A stretch of 64,000 bases of DNA. Origin: Nitrososphaera sp. (GTDB lineage Archaea; Thermoproteota; Nitrososphaeria; Nitrososphaerales; Nitrososphaeraceae). The translations under genes were made by a program, and so were the position numbers. A model generated the notes under the pieces. That model did not search any database and was not told where the DNA came from. It was given only the letters and a program-made list of their open reading frames with translations. This document shows, piece after piece, positions 26,566-36,797 of this stretch. Every line of letters starts with the position of its first letter. The stretch's first letter is position 1. The DNA is taken from assembly GCA_023250885.1 (NCBI GenBank), contig JAHEZV010000001.1:1-64000 (forward strand). The letters are read 5' to 3'.

Positions 26566-27981
26566 TCAGCTGCCAGGCTGCTGCGCGGGGCTTGGTGTGA
26601 GGCGCCCCAGTTTCGCCTTTGAAGCTACGAACTGGCCGACATCTTTGATAAAGGCGACCGAGGCAGTTCCTTTTTTGGCAACAATGCCGATTTTTTCTGG
26701 CGCAAAGTTATGCTTTTTCAAGTCTTCGATTACTAGGTCAACGAGATCCTTTGTAGCGACTATCAGGTGGCATCCGTTCACCGACGCTGTCGCGTTTTCA
26801 ACCAGAAATTCCTTGGTGGCAAATTTTGCGATCTCTTCATTTCTGACAGGGAGCTCGTTTACCAGCAGGTGCGAATTTGCAAGCTCAGCCAGCGAATTTA
26901 GCGCAAACACACCCCACGGTCCGACGGGATAGACTGCCGTGATGTGGGCGTTCTTGTCAAATGGAGCGCCAAAGTCAGGGCAATATTTCGCGATTATCTT
27001 GCCTAGTGCAAAGTGGGGCTCGCTCAGGTTCTTTACCGCCTCGTCCCTTGCCTTCGTAATGCCGGCGAATGATATGTTGTTTTGCTCGTACTTGATGATA
27101 TTTTCAGAGTCAATGCGTGCAAGCGTGTAGAGGCTCATGGCAGGCAGGCCGCCAAACTTGTTTGTAACTATAATTTCCATGCCTTCTTCTGTTTGGTCAT
27201 ACCTTGTGGGCAGCTCTTTTGTGGTGGTTGCCATCGCGCTTGTGCCGTAGAACAGCTTACCTATCTTGAGCGAGCTGTAATCCTCCATAGCAAGGTTGTA
27301 GCGCGAGGTGAACGCGTCGAGGTTGGACCTTATCCTGTCAAGAATCTCCTCCGACGGCGCGTCATAGACCGGAAACAGTTTGAACGATGACTGGACGCCA
27401 CAGCCAAGGAGGTTGAGCAATTCAATTGCAGACGTCATTGCAATATTGCTGTGAGCGTCCGCGTCTGGCGCCCTTGTCACGTCTGTGACCTGGGTGGCTG
27501 AAGTGACGCCAGGCATGTACCCTACCTTGTCGCCCCTGTGGAGCTCAATGTAGTCGAGCATCCCGAACTGCGCGTCAGGATGCTCTGTCAGAACTGCGGA
27601 CGCGCAGGACACCGATACCTTAGCGTTGAACGCTTTAAAGAAATTCTGCAGCGATTCCGACAGTAGTGGCGCGTATTCGCCGGCGCCGGTATGTACGCGA
27701 AACATCGCCAGCGCCCGCTTGACTTCGACTTCCTTGTCAAGCACCGGGTTTGTCAGGCTGTAGACGCGTCTTGTAAGTTCCGGCATCTTGCCGTCGATGT
27801 GGTAGAACGAGTCAAACCATGAAGGAGAAACCTTGATGCTGCTCCGCTTGACATCTGCGAGCGCGCTTTTCATGATATGGCTATCGACTTCGTTAGAGCA
27901 GGTCGGAATCCACCGGAGTGGGTCAAATCCGAGTTTCCTGTATTGATCGACATGTTCCCAAAAATTATCAGACAACCACAA
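26566..27981 (-). CDS. AIR synthase/SelD-related (PurM-like) protein, putative sulfur metabolism
   Basis: 471 aa; SelD-related call from overall pattern and position divergent to cysH-sat; not verified by search. Confidence 0.45.
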   Translation of the reverse strand: MWLSDNFWEHVDQYRKLGFDPLRWIPTCSNEVDSHIMKSALADVKRSSIKVSPSWFDSFYHIDGKMPELTRRVYSLTNPVLDKEVEVKRALAMFRVHTGAGEYAPLLSESLQNFFKAFNAKVSVSCASAVLTEHPDAQFGMLDYIELHRGDKVGYMPGVTSATQVTDVTRAPDADAHSNIAMTSAIELLNLLGCGVQSSFKLFPVYDAPSEEILDRIRSNLDAFTSRYNLAMEDYSSLKIGKLFYGTSAMATTTKELPTRYDQTEEGMEIIVTNKFGGLPAMSLYTLARIDSENIIKYEQNNISFAGITKARDEAVKNLSEPHFALGKIIAKYCPDFGAPFDKNAHITAVYPVGPWGVFALNSLAELANSHLLVNELPVRNEEIAKFATKEFLVENATASVNGCHLIVATKDLVDLVIEDLKKHNFAPEKIGIVAKKGTASVAFIKDVGQFVASKAKLGRLTPSPAQQPGS

Positions 27982-28101
27982 TCTCTCCTAGCAATCACTA
28001 TAGTTAATAGATGAATTTACATGATATATAGAAAATACTGCTTAATAAACAACTTCTTTTATCGCCTCATGACCTTCCGAGAATTTCGAGAACTATTATA
28101 A

Positions 28102-28116
28102 GGAGATTCGATCTCC
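28102..28116. promoter_or_regulatory. Palindrome GGAGAT-TCG-ATCTCC just downstream of a TATA-like box, upstream of cysH
   Basis: CTATTATAAGG then GGAGATTCGATCTCC, 8 bp before the ATG at 28125. Confidence 0.5.
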
Positions 28117-28124
28117 ATTCTCAC

Positions 28125-28862
28125 ATGAAACTTACGCCGGTTCAGCTTGAAAAGCTTGCAGACGAATTTGAGGCAAAGTCGGCCCAAGATGTATTGAAGT
28201 GGGCTCTTGACACTTTTGGCGCAAAGATTGGCCTTGCGTCAAGCTTCGGTGCAGAGGATGTTGTCATTATTGACATGATGACCAAGATTGACAGGAAAAA
28301 GACGAAGGTCTTTACGCTTGAAACAGGAAGGCTCAACCAAGAAACTTATGACGTGATGGACGCAATCCGCGCAAGGTACGGTATCCAGATCGAAGCATAT
28401 TTTCCCGACCAGAAAGAAGTAGAAGAAATGATCAGGTCAAAGGGCATGAACCTGATGTACGAGAGCGTGGAAAACCGCAAGATGTGCTGCGAGATAAGGA
28501 AGGTGCACCCTCTAAACCGCGCGCTAGCTACCCTTGACGGCTGGATAACCGGTCTGCGTAGGGACCAGGTGGCGACAAGATCCACTACGAAAAAGATCGA
28601 GCTTGACGCAGCGCATGGCGGCATAATAAAATTGAACCCGATAGCAGACTGGGGTTCCGACAGGGTCTGGGACTATATCCACAAAAACAACATCCCATAC
28701 AACGCACTGCACGACAAGGGATTCCCGAGCATTGGCTGCGAGCCGTGCACAAGGGCGGTGCAGCCAGGCGAGGACCCAAGAGCAGGAAGATGGTGGTGGG
28801 AGAATGCAGCTGCTAAAGAGTGTGGTCTTCATTTTGACCCGACGAAAAAGCAACACCAGTGA
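28125..28862 (+). CDS. cysH: Phosphoadenylyl/adenylyl-sulfate reductase
   Basis: SSFGAEDVVIIDMM; KMCCEIRKVHPLNRAL; GLRRDQ; GCEPCTRAVQPGEDPRAGRWWWE. Confidence 0.95.
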   Translation: MKLTPVQLEKLADEFEAKSAQDVLKWALDTFGAKIGLASSFGAEDVVIIDMMTKIDRKKTKVFTLETGRLNQETYDVMDAIRARYGIQIEAYFPDQKEVEEMIRSKGMNLMYESVENRKMCCEIRKVHPLNRALATLDGWITGLRRDQVATRSTTKKIELDAAHGGIIKLNPIADWGSDRVWDYIHKNNIPYNALHDKGFPSIGCEPCTRAVQPGEDPRAGRWWWENAAAKECGLHFDPTKKQHQ

Positions 28863-28865
28863 TGC

Positions 28866-30008
28866 TTGATGGTCGGCTCAATCCCGCTGCCTCATGGTGG
28901 CAGGCTCGTAAACAGGTTTTTAGTTTCTGACAAAAAGACCGATGGCATGTTCACCATTTCTGTAAATGGCGATCTGCGGAATGACATAGAAAACATCGCA
29001 GACGGCGTCTTTAGCCCGCTTGAGGGGTTCGTGGTCGAGCGGGACTTCCAGAGCATCGTGAAAACCGGCAGGCTGGAAAATGGGCTTGCATGGACGGTAC
29101 CGATAGTCCTCGATGTTGACGATCCGACGGCGGCGAAGATGAAGGACGCGGGGCAGGTCGCGCTGACAACCGGCAGCGACAGATTCGCGATTCTGCATGT
29201 TGAAGAGACGTATTCGTTTAACAAGCTTGCAGCTGCAAAGGCGGTTTACCAGACAGAAGATATCAAGCACCCAGGCGTTGACAAGATGGTCAACATGAAA
29301 AACAGGCTAGTCGGCGGCAGGGTTGATGTTGTAAAGCGGATAAAGCAGTCGCCGCTGCGCAAGTATAGAATGATTCCAGCAGAGACTCGAGCGGAAATCT
29401 CGCGAAAAGGGTGGAAATCCGTAGTTGGATTCCAGACAAGGAATGTCCCCCACGTCGCCCACGAAATGCTCCAAAAAGCTGCGCTCAACCTCTACGACGG
29501 GCTGTTTGTCAACCCTCTGATAGGCAAGAAAAAGCAGGGCGACTTTAAGGACGAGGTGATCCTTGCTGCCTACGTGGCCCTGATCGACAATTACTACCCA
29601 AAAGATAGGGCGATGTTCGTGACTCTTCACACAGAGATGCGCTACGCCGGCCCAAAGGAAGCCATCCACCACGCGATAATGAGGAAGAATTTTGGCTGTT
29701 CGCACTTTATAGTGGGGCGCGACCACGCGGGGGTTGGCAACTATTATCACCCCTTTGCCGCGCACGAGATATTCAAGGGCTATGCTGACCTTGAAATACA
29801 TCCGGTGTTCTTTCCCGCGTTCTATTATTGCAAAAAATGCCTGAGCTACGCCAACGAAAGGAATTGTCCCCACGGCCTTGAGTTCAGGGAAGAGCTGAGC
29901 GGCACCAAGATGAGGAACATGGTAAGCACGGGCGAGATTCCGCCGGAGCACCTAATGAGGCCCGAGGTAGCAAAAATGATTATCTCATTCAACGAGCCGT
30001 TCGTGTAG
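28866..30008 (+). CDS. sat: Sulfate adenylyltransferase (ATP sulfurylase)
   Basis: VVGFQTRNVPHVAHEMLQK; MRYAGPKEAIHHAIMRKNFGCSHFIVGRDHAGVG. Confidence 0.96.
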   Translation: MMVGSIPLPHGGRLVNRFLVSDKKTDGMFTISVNGDLRNDIENIADGVFSPLEGFVVERDFQSIVKTGRLENGLAWTVPIVLDVDDPTAAKMKDAGQVALTTGSDRFAILHVEETYSFNKLAAAKAVYQTEDIKHPGVDKMVNMKNRLVGGRVDVVKRIKQSPLRKYRMIPAETRAEISRKGWKSVVGFQTRNVPHVAHEMLQKAALNLYDGLFVNPLIGKKKQGDFKDEVILAAYVALIDNYYPKDRAMFVTLHTEMRYAGPKEAIHHAIMRKNFGCSHFIVGRDHAGVGNYYHPFAAHEIFKGYADLEIHPVFFPAFYYCKKCLSYANERNCPHGLEFREELSGTKMRNMVSTGEIPPEHLMRPEVAKMIISFNEPFV

Positions 30009-30458
30009 CAAGTTACTACTCTAATTTTTACAGAACGCTACGCTTAGCTTTGCCTCACAAGCGCAAAAAACAATCAAGAGGCAGGGGTAATCGTAAATCT
30101 GCCACTGCTCGTTGTTATTCTTGTGGCGCTTATCGCCATTTCAGCCCTCTCAACACTTCTTGCCTATAGTTGTCCCCATAGCACGCGGGTCTGTCTTGAG
30201 CTTGTCACAACGTAAGAACTCAAGGGAGGGGGAACGCCGCCTGACTCCAGAGATGGACAGCGCCACGCTTGGTTACAGACCCCACTCGTTCGCTGTTTAC
30301 AGGCCGGAAACGCTCCAAATCGCTCGTAACTCCCTTACTGATAGTGGCAGACGCAGGAATAGCCTGCTTTTCTCTGGACCGGAAGAGAAAGGCTGTATGA
30401 AATTATTTCAACTGACACAGCTTTATAACGACAATCAGGGAGCTTTTGTCACCTGACG

Positions 30459-31211
30459 ATGATCGCCGGTATTGATTTTGAACTGATACGCATCTTGCTT
30501 GCGGCAGGGATGCTTGGAAGCGCCTCCTTTCTCGACATACGCAGGCGCGAAGTCAGCGACATGCTGTGGGTGTTCTTTGGCATTGTAGCACTGGTGGTTT
30601 ACGCGCTCGAGTTTGCCTGTGGAGGAACCTTCGACCTGCTCACCACGGCAGTCCCCATTTTGATTGCGGCGGGAGTCGCGCTCGGCGTTTACAAATCCGG
30701 CCTTTTTGGCGGCGCGGACGCGCTAGCCCTCATCACGCTGGCAGTCATCCTGCCTACCATTAGCGGAGGAATTGCAGAAAAAATACTGCCGATAGGCAGC
30801 GCATTTCTGCTGCATCCAATAGTCCCTCTTGTCGTGCTTTCTAACGCGGTCATACTTTCGCTGTCTCTCATAGGCTTCAACCTAGCAAGCAACACGGCGT
30901 ATGCGTCGAAAAACCCGGGCAAGCTATTTGAGGGGCTCGAGCACGAGTCGATGGGCAGAAAGATTGTCGCAGTCGCGATAGGCTACAAGACTGGCAGCAG
31001 GCCGAGCTACGCTTTCCCTATCGAACGGTTTGTGGACGGCAGGCGCCAGTTCAGCTTTGCCCCCAAAACCGCCGAGACTGCAGAATACGAGTCTAGGCTG
31101 AACGTGTGGGTTACAAGAGGAACGCCATTTCTCGCATTCATGCTGGCGGGCTTTGTCGCCATGCTTTTTGTTGGAGACATAGCTGCCGTCGTCATGAGGT
31201 TGCAGTTCTAG
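30459..31211 (+). CDS. A24-family prepilin/preflagellin peptidase-like protein
   Basis: SFLDIRRREVSDMLWV and GLFGGADALALI (aspartyl active-site pattern), multiple TM segments. Confidence 0.85.
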   Translation: MIAGIDFELIRILLAAGMLGSASFLDIRRREVSDMLWVFFGIVALVVYALEFACGGTFDLLTTAVPILIAAGVALGVYKSGLFGGADALALITLAVILPTISGGIAEKILPIGSAFLLHPIVPLVVLSNAVILSLSLIGFNLASNTAYASKNPGKLFEGLEHESMGRKIVAVAIGYKTGSRPSYAFPIERFVDGRRQFSFAPKTAETAEYESRLNVWVTRGTPFLAFMLAGFVAMLFVGDIAAVVMRLQF

Positions 31212-31266
31212 CCGCTGCATGCAATCATGCAGTTACCTACTTAGCAAGTTAAGGGTACATCTTTAT

Positions 31267-31285
31267 ATGTATCCTGTTTTGATAC
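31267..31285. promoter_or_regulatory. Palindrome TGTATC-ctgtttt-GATACA beside a TATA-like element
   Basis: tttatatgTATCctgttttGATAcagg immediately upstream of the 31301 ORF. Confidence 0.4.
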
Positions 31286-31300
31286 AGGCTTGACCACAAC

Positions 31301-31495
31301 TTGGCAGTTATAAACGCTAAGGTCGACGACAGCTTGGTCAAGGAATTTCGCCACGTCATATACGAAAGGCATGGCCTGAAAAAGGGCGATTTCAAGAATG
31401 CGCTTGAGGAGGCGATGCTTGACTACATCCGCAAGTATTCTGCTGAAAAGGCAAGTGGCAGCAAGAAAGAAAGCATTGCTCCCGTGCAGTACTAA
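31301..31495 (+). CDS. Small RHH-like hypothetical protein (TTG start)
   Basis: MAVINAKVDDSLVKEFRHVIYERHGLKKGDFKNALEEAMLDYIRKY. Confidence 0.65.
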   Translation: MAVINAKVDDSLVKEFRHVIYERHGLKKGDFKNALEEAMLDYIRKYSAEKASGSKKESIAPVQY

Positions 31496-31518
31496 GGCGC
31501 CGGCCCGATATCCAGCTT

Positions 31519-31558
31519 TTGTACTACGTTTCTTCCTCTTGTACTAGGTTTCTTCCTC
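31519..31558. repeat. 20-bp tandem duplication spanning the stop region of the surface-protein gene
   Basis: TTGTACTACGTTTCTTCCTC / TTGTACTAGGTTTCTTCCTC. Confidence 0.85.
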
Positions 31559-34558
31559 TTCTTCGTCTTCTATTGTATCTTCGATTGTTTTTGCCGGTGC
31601 TTCCTCTGTCACGTCTTCGGTTGTCTCCAGCTCTTCAACAAGTGGCTCATTTTCTTCAGGATCCTTCGGCTTCTTTAGCATGTAGAGGCCGCTCCCTACG
31701 GCTACAATTCCTCCGAGCACGACATATCCTGCCCATGAAGGAAGTCCGACAAACGCGCCGCCAATCACCGGTATTGCCGGAAGGACAGCGATTGACTCGT
31801 CGGCTTCGAAAACTTTGCTATCCCGCGACGGTTGGTATCCATCCTTGTACCCGGTGACCATGATCGTAAGAAGGTCGGACTCACCTGTCTTTATCGGTGT
31901 ATAGACAAAAGATGCGGTACCACTTGAATCAGTGGTTAATGTTGACACCAGCATCAAGCCCTGCGGCCCTGTATCTTCCACTTGCACCTCAACATCAGGA
32001 ATTGGCATCCCGTTAGCATCAACCACGGACACTTGCATGGAAGCAGGCTGGTTGTACGCCAGTTTGGTCATTCCATTATCTACCAAAACGGCCCTCATTT
32101 CTTTCTGAAACAACCCAACCACCACTTCTTTTGATATTCTAGTTGGCTTGAAGCCATCTTTTAGTACCGTCGCATCTACAGTGAATGTTCCAGGACTGTC
32201 CGATAACACCTGAGTGGTAGATGTGTAGGAATTGCCAACAGACTTGAAATTTGTTGCGTCGCCCACTAGTTGTAGGGTTGAAGACGTACCCCATTCTATG
32301 CTTGCCCCTTGTATCGGTGTTGATACTGTCATCTCTGTGGGAACCGACGAGGAGAATTTGCTTGGGCCTATGAATGATGCTGGCAGTTCTACCAGTATCG
32401 GTGTCAATATAGCTGATGATGACTGCAGGCCATCGGCTGTGCCATATATTGTGAAGTTGTCTGCCCTTCCAAATGTCGCGACGCTAAAGCTGGCAAATGA
32501 TTTGCCTTTAGGTATAGTCACCACAGAAGCGGGAAGAACACCAGAAGGAGATGATGAAGAGAGTTTGATCACAAAATCGTCTGGTGCAAGGACCGGATTC
32601 CCGGAGACATCCCTAAGTTGAACGATACCGATAGGATGAGCCTGGCTAAACGCTACTGTGCTGTTAAAGGCGAGCAATATTTTGCTAGTAGTGCCGGTAT
32701 GGAAGAGGAGATGCATAGCTGAGGTTTTCTCCAGACTCGAATCTGCATTCACTCCTACTGGAACCGCACCTATTTCTTCAATTTTATTTTCTTCCACCAT
32801 GTTACCGGTCTTTAGAGAGTCAGAATTGACGCGTAGGCTCGCAAAACTTGTTCCAGGATTGATTTCAGTCAGCTCGTTTACTGGTTTTATCAGATACTTT
32901 ACCCCTTGCTCAGAATTTGAAGGCCTTCCTGCTGGATCAAGCGTGAGAAGAAAAAGATCCGTATACCCGGAGCGATCAAACAGTACTCTGTACTTTCCAT
33001 CTGATGCAACGCCGGCAGGTGAAAAGATCTTTGTCTGTGTCGGATTCAAGCCTCCTGTGATTGAGATCGCGTTTGAGGCAACAGCAACGTTTGCTAATGA
33101 CGCTGAAAATTCGACAGAATCAGCTTGGCGTCCGCTAGATATCGTAGCAGTTCCATATGAACTACCAGAAGCAATTGAGCCTGGGTTGACGACCTTTGCA
33201 GCTAGATTATCACCTGATACTATGTTTAGGTTGCCCTGGCTCTGGCTAAAGATCGATACAGACTCTATTGGATAGAGCTCGCCATCTACTAGATCATCGA
33301 TTGCCATATGATCTTCATCATTGATCTCACCGTCATTGTTAGTGTCTTGGTCACATGGGAACTCGCCATCAAAGTCTAAATCATCACAGTCTCTTTCTAT
33401 TGCATTTAACTGATAGACAACTATTGATTCTGCCTCGCTTGGCATATTTCCAACAGTGAATACCTTGAGCGCTTTATCAACCGCCTTTGGGTGTGATGTG
33501 TCAAGGGAGTCTTCGAGCACTTCAAATGATGCTGTGCTTGCGCCAAGACCAGATGCTGACGCACCTACTGTAACCATCTGGCTATTGTAAAAGTTCATGT
33601 ATTGCCTTGTGTAAAACCCGAATTCGCCCTTCTTTATGATTGCAGGTGTGTCGCTGATGCCGGTGAGCTGGTATGCGCTTGAAAAGAGATCGAGCTCAGT
33701 GTCTTGCGCCGCAAGGGTAGGCTGCCCTGCGGCATCGACAACCCCAACAAAGATGTCGATCGTATGTTCATTCAGGCCCACTTTATCAGGAAAGACATTA
33801 ACCTTTAGCGAAACGGGGAGCGTCTGGGAGATTTGGATATTGATTACCGTGTTCAAGAGCTTGCCTGCATCACCGCTCTGGGCTGCAGCTTTGATAAAGG
33901 CGTTGCCCGATTTTTCAAGTGTTTTTATTGTACCAATCGCGTAGTAGCTCCCTTTCTTTATCACAAGGGCATCAGATCCCAGCTGCATGAGTGAGTGTTC
34001 GTAATTGAATTTGACCGTAATGTCTTGGGGTGCCTGTAGAATACTGCCATTGTTCTCGAGGAACACCGAGAATGGCATTTCTGAAAGCACCTGCATCTTG
34101 TCGGATGCCGGATTGATAACAAGGTCTACATCCTCCGCGGGGTTTGTTGTGTCGACTACTCTGAAGGTTCTGCTGGCCTGCTGGTTGCCATACTGCGCAG
34201 ATATTTCTGTCTCTCCTGCCAAATCGCCTACCTCTATTTCAAACTGGGCATAGTCACTGCCTGAAGGAATTACCACTCTCGAAGGCACGAATGCGATTGA
34301 AGCGTCACTTGAGAGCAGCTCGACTCCCAGATTGCTTGGTGCAAGGACCGGCTCACCAGTGCTGTTTGACACTAGTCTCACGTAGGCAATTGGATATTTC
34401 GCTGCGCCTGTCTCGACTATAGACGGGGTGAGGCTCAAATCCAGGCGAAAGTCAGCGCCAAGCGCCATCGCTGGCAGCGAGTGTGACTGGACAAAAATGA
34501 TGAATGATAATACTGCAAAGCAGACCAATGTACAAATCAATCTAACTATCTTTCTCAA
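31544..34558 (-). CDS. Large secreted/surface Ig-like-repeat protein with C-terminal TM anchor
   Basis: Signal peptide, repeated beta-rich segments, DxDxD-type Ca-binding-like stretch (DCDDLDFDGEFPCDQDTNNDGEINDEDH), C-terminal TM and acidic tail. Confidence 0.85.
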   Translation of the reverse strand: MRKIVRLICTLVCFAVLSFIIFVQSHSLPAMALGADFRLDLSLTPSIVETGAAKYPIAYVRLVSNSTGEPVLAPSNLGVELLSSDASIAFVPSRVVIPSGSDYAQFEIEVGDLAGETEISAQYGNQQASRTFRVVDTTNPAEDVDLVINPASDKMQVLSEMPFSVFLENNGSILQAPQDITVKFNYEHSLMQLGSDALVIKKGSYYAIGTIKTLEKSGNAFIKAAAQSGDAGKLLNTVINIQISQTLPVSLKVNVFPDKVGLNEHTIDIFVGVVDAAGQPTLAAQDTELDLFSSAYQLTGISDTPAIIKKGEFGFYTRQYMNFYNSQMVTVGASASGLGASTASFEVLEDSLDTSHPKAVDKALKVFTVGNMPSEAESIVVYQLNAIERDCDDLDFDGEFPCDQDTNNDGEINDEDHMAIDDLVDGELYPIESVSIFSQSQGNLNIVSGDNLAAKVVNPGSIASGSSYGTATISSGRQADSVEFSASLANVAVASNAISITGGLNPTQTKIFSPAGVASDGKYRVLFDRSGYTDLFLLTLDPAGRPSNSEQGVKYLIKPVNELTEINPGTSFASLRVNSDSLKTGNMVEENKIEEIGAVPVGVNADSSLEKTSAMHLLFHTGTTSKILLAFNSTVAFSQAHPIGIVQLRDVSGNPVLAPDDFVIKLSSSSPSGVLPASVVTIPKGKSFASFSVATFGRADNFTIYGTADGLQSSSAILTPILVELPASFIGPSKFSSSVPTEMTVSTPIQGASIEWGTSSTLQLVGDATNFKSVGNSYTSTTQVLSDSPGTFTVDATVLKDGFKPTRISKEVVVGLFQKEMRAVLVDNGMTKLAYNQPASMQVSVVDANGMPIPDVEVQVEDTGPQGLMLVSTLTTDSSGTASFVYTPIKTGESDLLTIMVTGYKDGYQPSRDSKVFEADESIAVLPAIPVIGGAFVGLPSWAGYVVLGGIVAVGSGLYMLKKPKDPEENEPLVEELETTEDVTEEAPAKTIEDTIEDEEEEET

Positions 34559-34733
34559 ACTCTTCTACCCGTATCTCCCCTAGATCGTGTTCACTTGCCT
34601 ATTGTAGCTTAGTCTGTAGGTGAGCTATACAGACACGATAACATTAACAAAACACGCAAAAGTAGATGAAGATCGAAGGCGGACCCAGACCATACTTGTG
34701 CAGATCACGAGAAATCAGCCAGAAACTGGTCGG

Positions 34734-35054
34734 TTATGTTGTGAGCAGTGGCACTTTTTCGTTGTGGTAATTCTCAGTTATGAGTTCGCTCATGCGTGAA
34801 TAGCAGGCGAGGAATTCTCTTCCCTTTTCTGTCGTCCTGTACACGAACGTGCCCTCTGCAACAGCCTGAGCGATCAATCCCTTGCCCAATAGCTGGTTCA
34901 GGTAGTGGAGTATCTGCTCGTAGCTCAGGTTTGCCCTGTACATGATGTGCGTCTTCTTTATCCCCGCTGTGGAGAGGGACAGGACATCTGCCATTATCTC
35001 GATCTTGCCCCTGTTGTTCTTGCGTTCAGACATAGGGTTGTCAAAGTCTTCCAA
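34734..35054 (-). CDS. Winged-helix DNA-binding protein
   Basis: IMADVLSLSTAGIKKTHIMYRANLSYEQILHYLNQLLGKGLI...YRTTEKGREFLACY. Confidence 0.85.
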   Translation of the reverse strand: MEDFDNPMSERKNNRGKIEIMADVLSLSTAGIKKTHIMYRANLSYEQILHYLNQLLGKGLIAQAVAEGTFVYRTTEKGREFLACYSRMSELITENYHNEKVPLLTT

Positions 35055-35171
35055 GTTATATTAGGGGGAGGGCGGAACCGGTACGTGGAACGACCGTTCC
35101 CGTTGGACGTCAGAAGTCTTTCTTGCGCACGCATGCTTCCGCATGGCGCTTCGGGATAATTGAAAAAGTAT

Positions 35172-36477
35172 CTATTGGTCGTCTTCGTCGTTGCTGCCCT
35201 TGTCAGGGCCATTGTTGCCTTCGTTGCCGTTACCTTTACCGCTTCCGCTGCCACTACTATCTGAGTTCTCGCCGCTGTTTGGGGCCGAGATATTGGCATC
35301 ATTGTCGTCTTCATCCTCTATCAGACGCTTCGCGTCGTTGATTGCGGAGAGCGCCGCCCCCAGATTGTTCCTTGCCGAATCTAGGTCCTGCGCTTCTATG
35401 CTTGCCCTAACGTTTGCAATGAGAGAAAGGGCTTCCTGCACTTCCGCCTTTGCCTCTGCGTCAGAACCGGTTTGGTTGAGCAATTCAAGTGCCTTCTTTT
35501 CGTACCTCGCCGCAGTTTCGGTCAGCTTTCTAGCCCCCTCTTCATCTGCCTGGCTTGTGCTGTTTTTCTCCGAAGCAAGCTTTTCTTCCTCGTCCCTTTC
35601 GTCATAAAGGTCGGCCCTGATTTCCTCCAGGATCGCGTATACTCGCTCCAGGTTCCGCCCTGCGCCTTCACAGTTGTTCCCATCTATCATCCTCCCCGCG
35701 TTTGACAAGAGCAGCGCTATGGCTTCAAATTTGTCCTCTTTGTGCACCTGATTCTTTTCGGCCAGCTCCTGAGGCCTATAGTAATATTTCTGCAGCATGT
35801 TGCACGTTCCAACTATGTCCGAATTGCTGTTGCTTGCAGTCTGCTCGAACCTCGCCACGTTCTCGTCCGAGCGCATCTAGGACATATCGAAAGTCCCTGA
35901 AGGCAAATATCATGTGCTTCTTTGCCTCAGCGCCATCTCCAAACTCGATTGCCTGAAGCGCCAAGGATGCTTCCGAGACTTGGCCGTATTCTTGGGCAAC
36001 CGCCTCAGGCAGGATGTAGCCACCTGCGACCAGCTCTTTTACCTGAGCGTTGACCGTGTCCTGCGCCTGCAGCACCACGTTCTTTGGCATGCGAAGCTCC
36101 ATCTTGCTTTCGGCGTCTTCCTGGCTGCTGTCAGATATCGTAAAAGTTGAAGCCGCGTTTAGTTATGCATAGAAGGCCACCACTCAGATTTCACCAAAGC
36201 CACATTCGTCAAGCCGGACAGGCTTTCAACGAAATGAATTGTCTGCCGCTGGGAGCATGTTCTGGGTAGCGTAATCCCTTCCTGGCCCTGTCACCTTTAC
36301 GAGGACGGCATAGCCATGGGGCGTATCTACGGGTACGGCCCCAATGATTATCGCCTTTTCGTCAAGGGCATAGATGTCGTTGTTAGTGGTCATGGTGAAG
36401 GAATCTGCAAATGCCGGCAGTTGCAGGACAAGGATTAGCAGCGACAATAGCGCAATTAGCGCTTTCTTATTTAACAA
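35172..36477 (-). pseudogene. Secreted/surface protein gene decayed by three stops (TGA, TGA, TAA) and a frameshift
   Basis: Signal peptide ORF 36477-36226 continues in frame as FR*KPVRLDECGFGEI*VVAFYA*LNAASTFTISDSSQEDAESKMELRMPKN..., then shifts frame near 35876 into MRSDENVARFEQTASN.... Confidence 0.85.
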
Positions 36478-36797
36478 TCAACCGGCAGCGGAATACAACC
36501 GTTACTACCATCCATTACTTTCGGCAGGCATTATATCAGGAGTGCTTGGAACAACCATACCAACTGTTTTGAGCCGAAAAATCGCCGGCATTCGGCGGGT
36601 GTTGCAGCAAACTGACATGAAAGGAATGCTGTGCCCGGCTAGCAGGACACAGGTGAACAACGTCAAGAGCGGCATGAGGTGTGAAGGCAGGCACTTGCCC
36701 GAGATTGTGAAGCGCAAGGGGAGGTAGTGCGCGTGGAGGACTGTATTGGACACCGCGGCCGAGTCGTATATATTACTAAAGCGGACTCGTTTGTCCC

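Noticed and set aside
26566-27981. Selenocysteine system inferred from the SelD-like protein
   Set aside because: No SECIS element, selB or in-frame TGA in a recognisable selenoprotein seen in this window; a sulfur role is more likely.
29307-29951. 214-aa antisense ORF over sat
   Set aside because: Shadow ORF of ATP sulfurylase.
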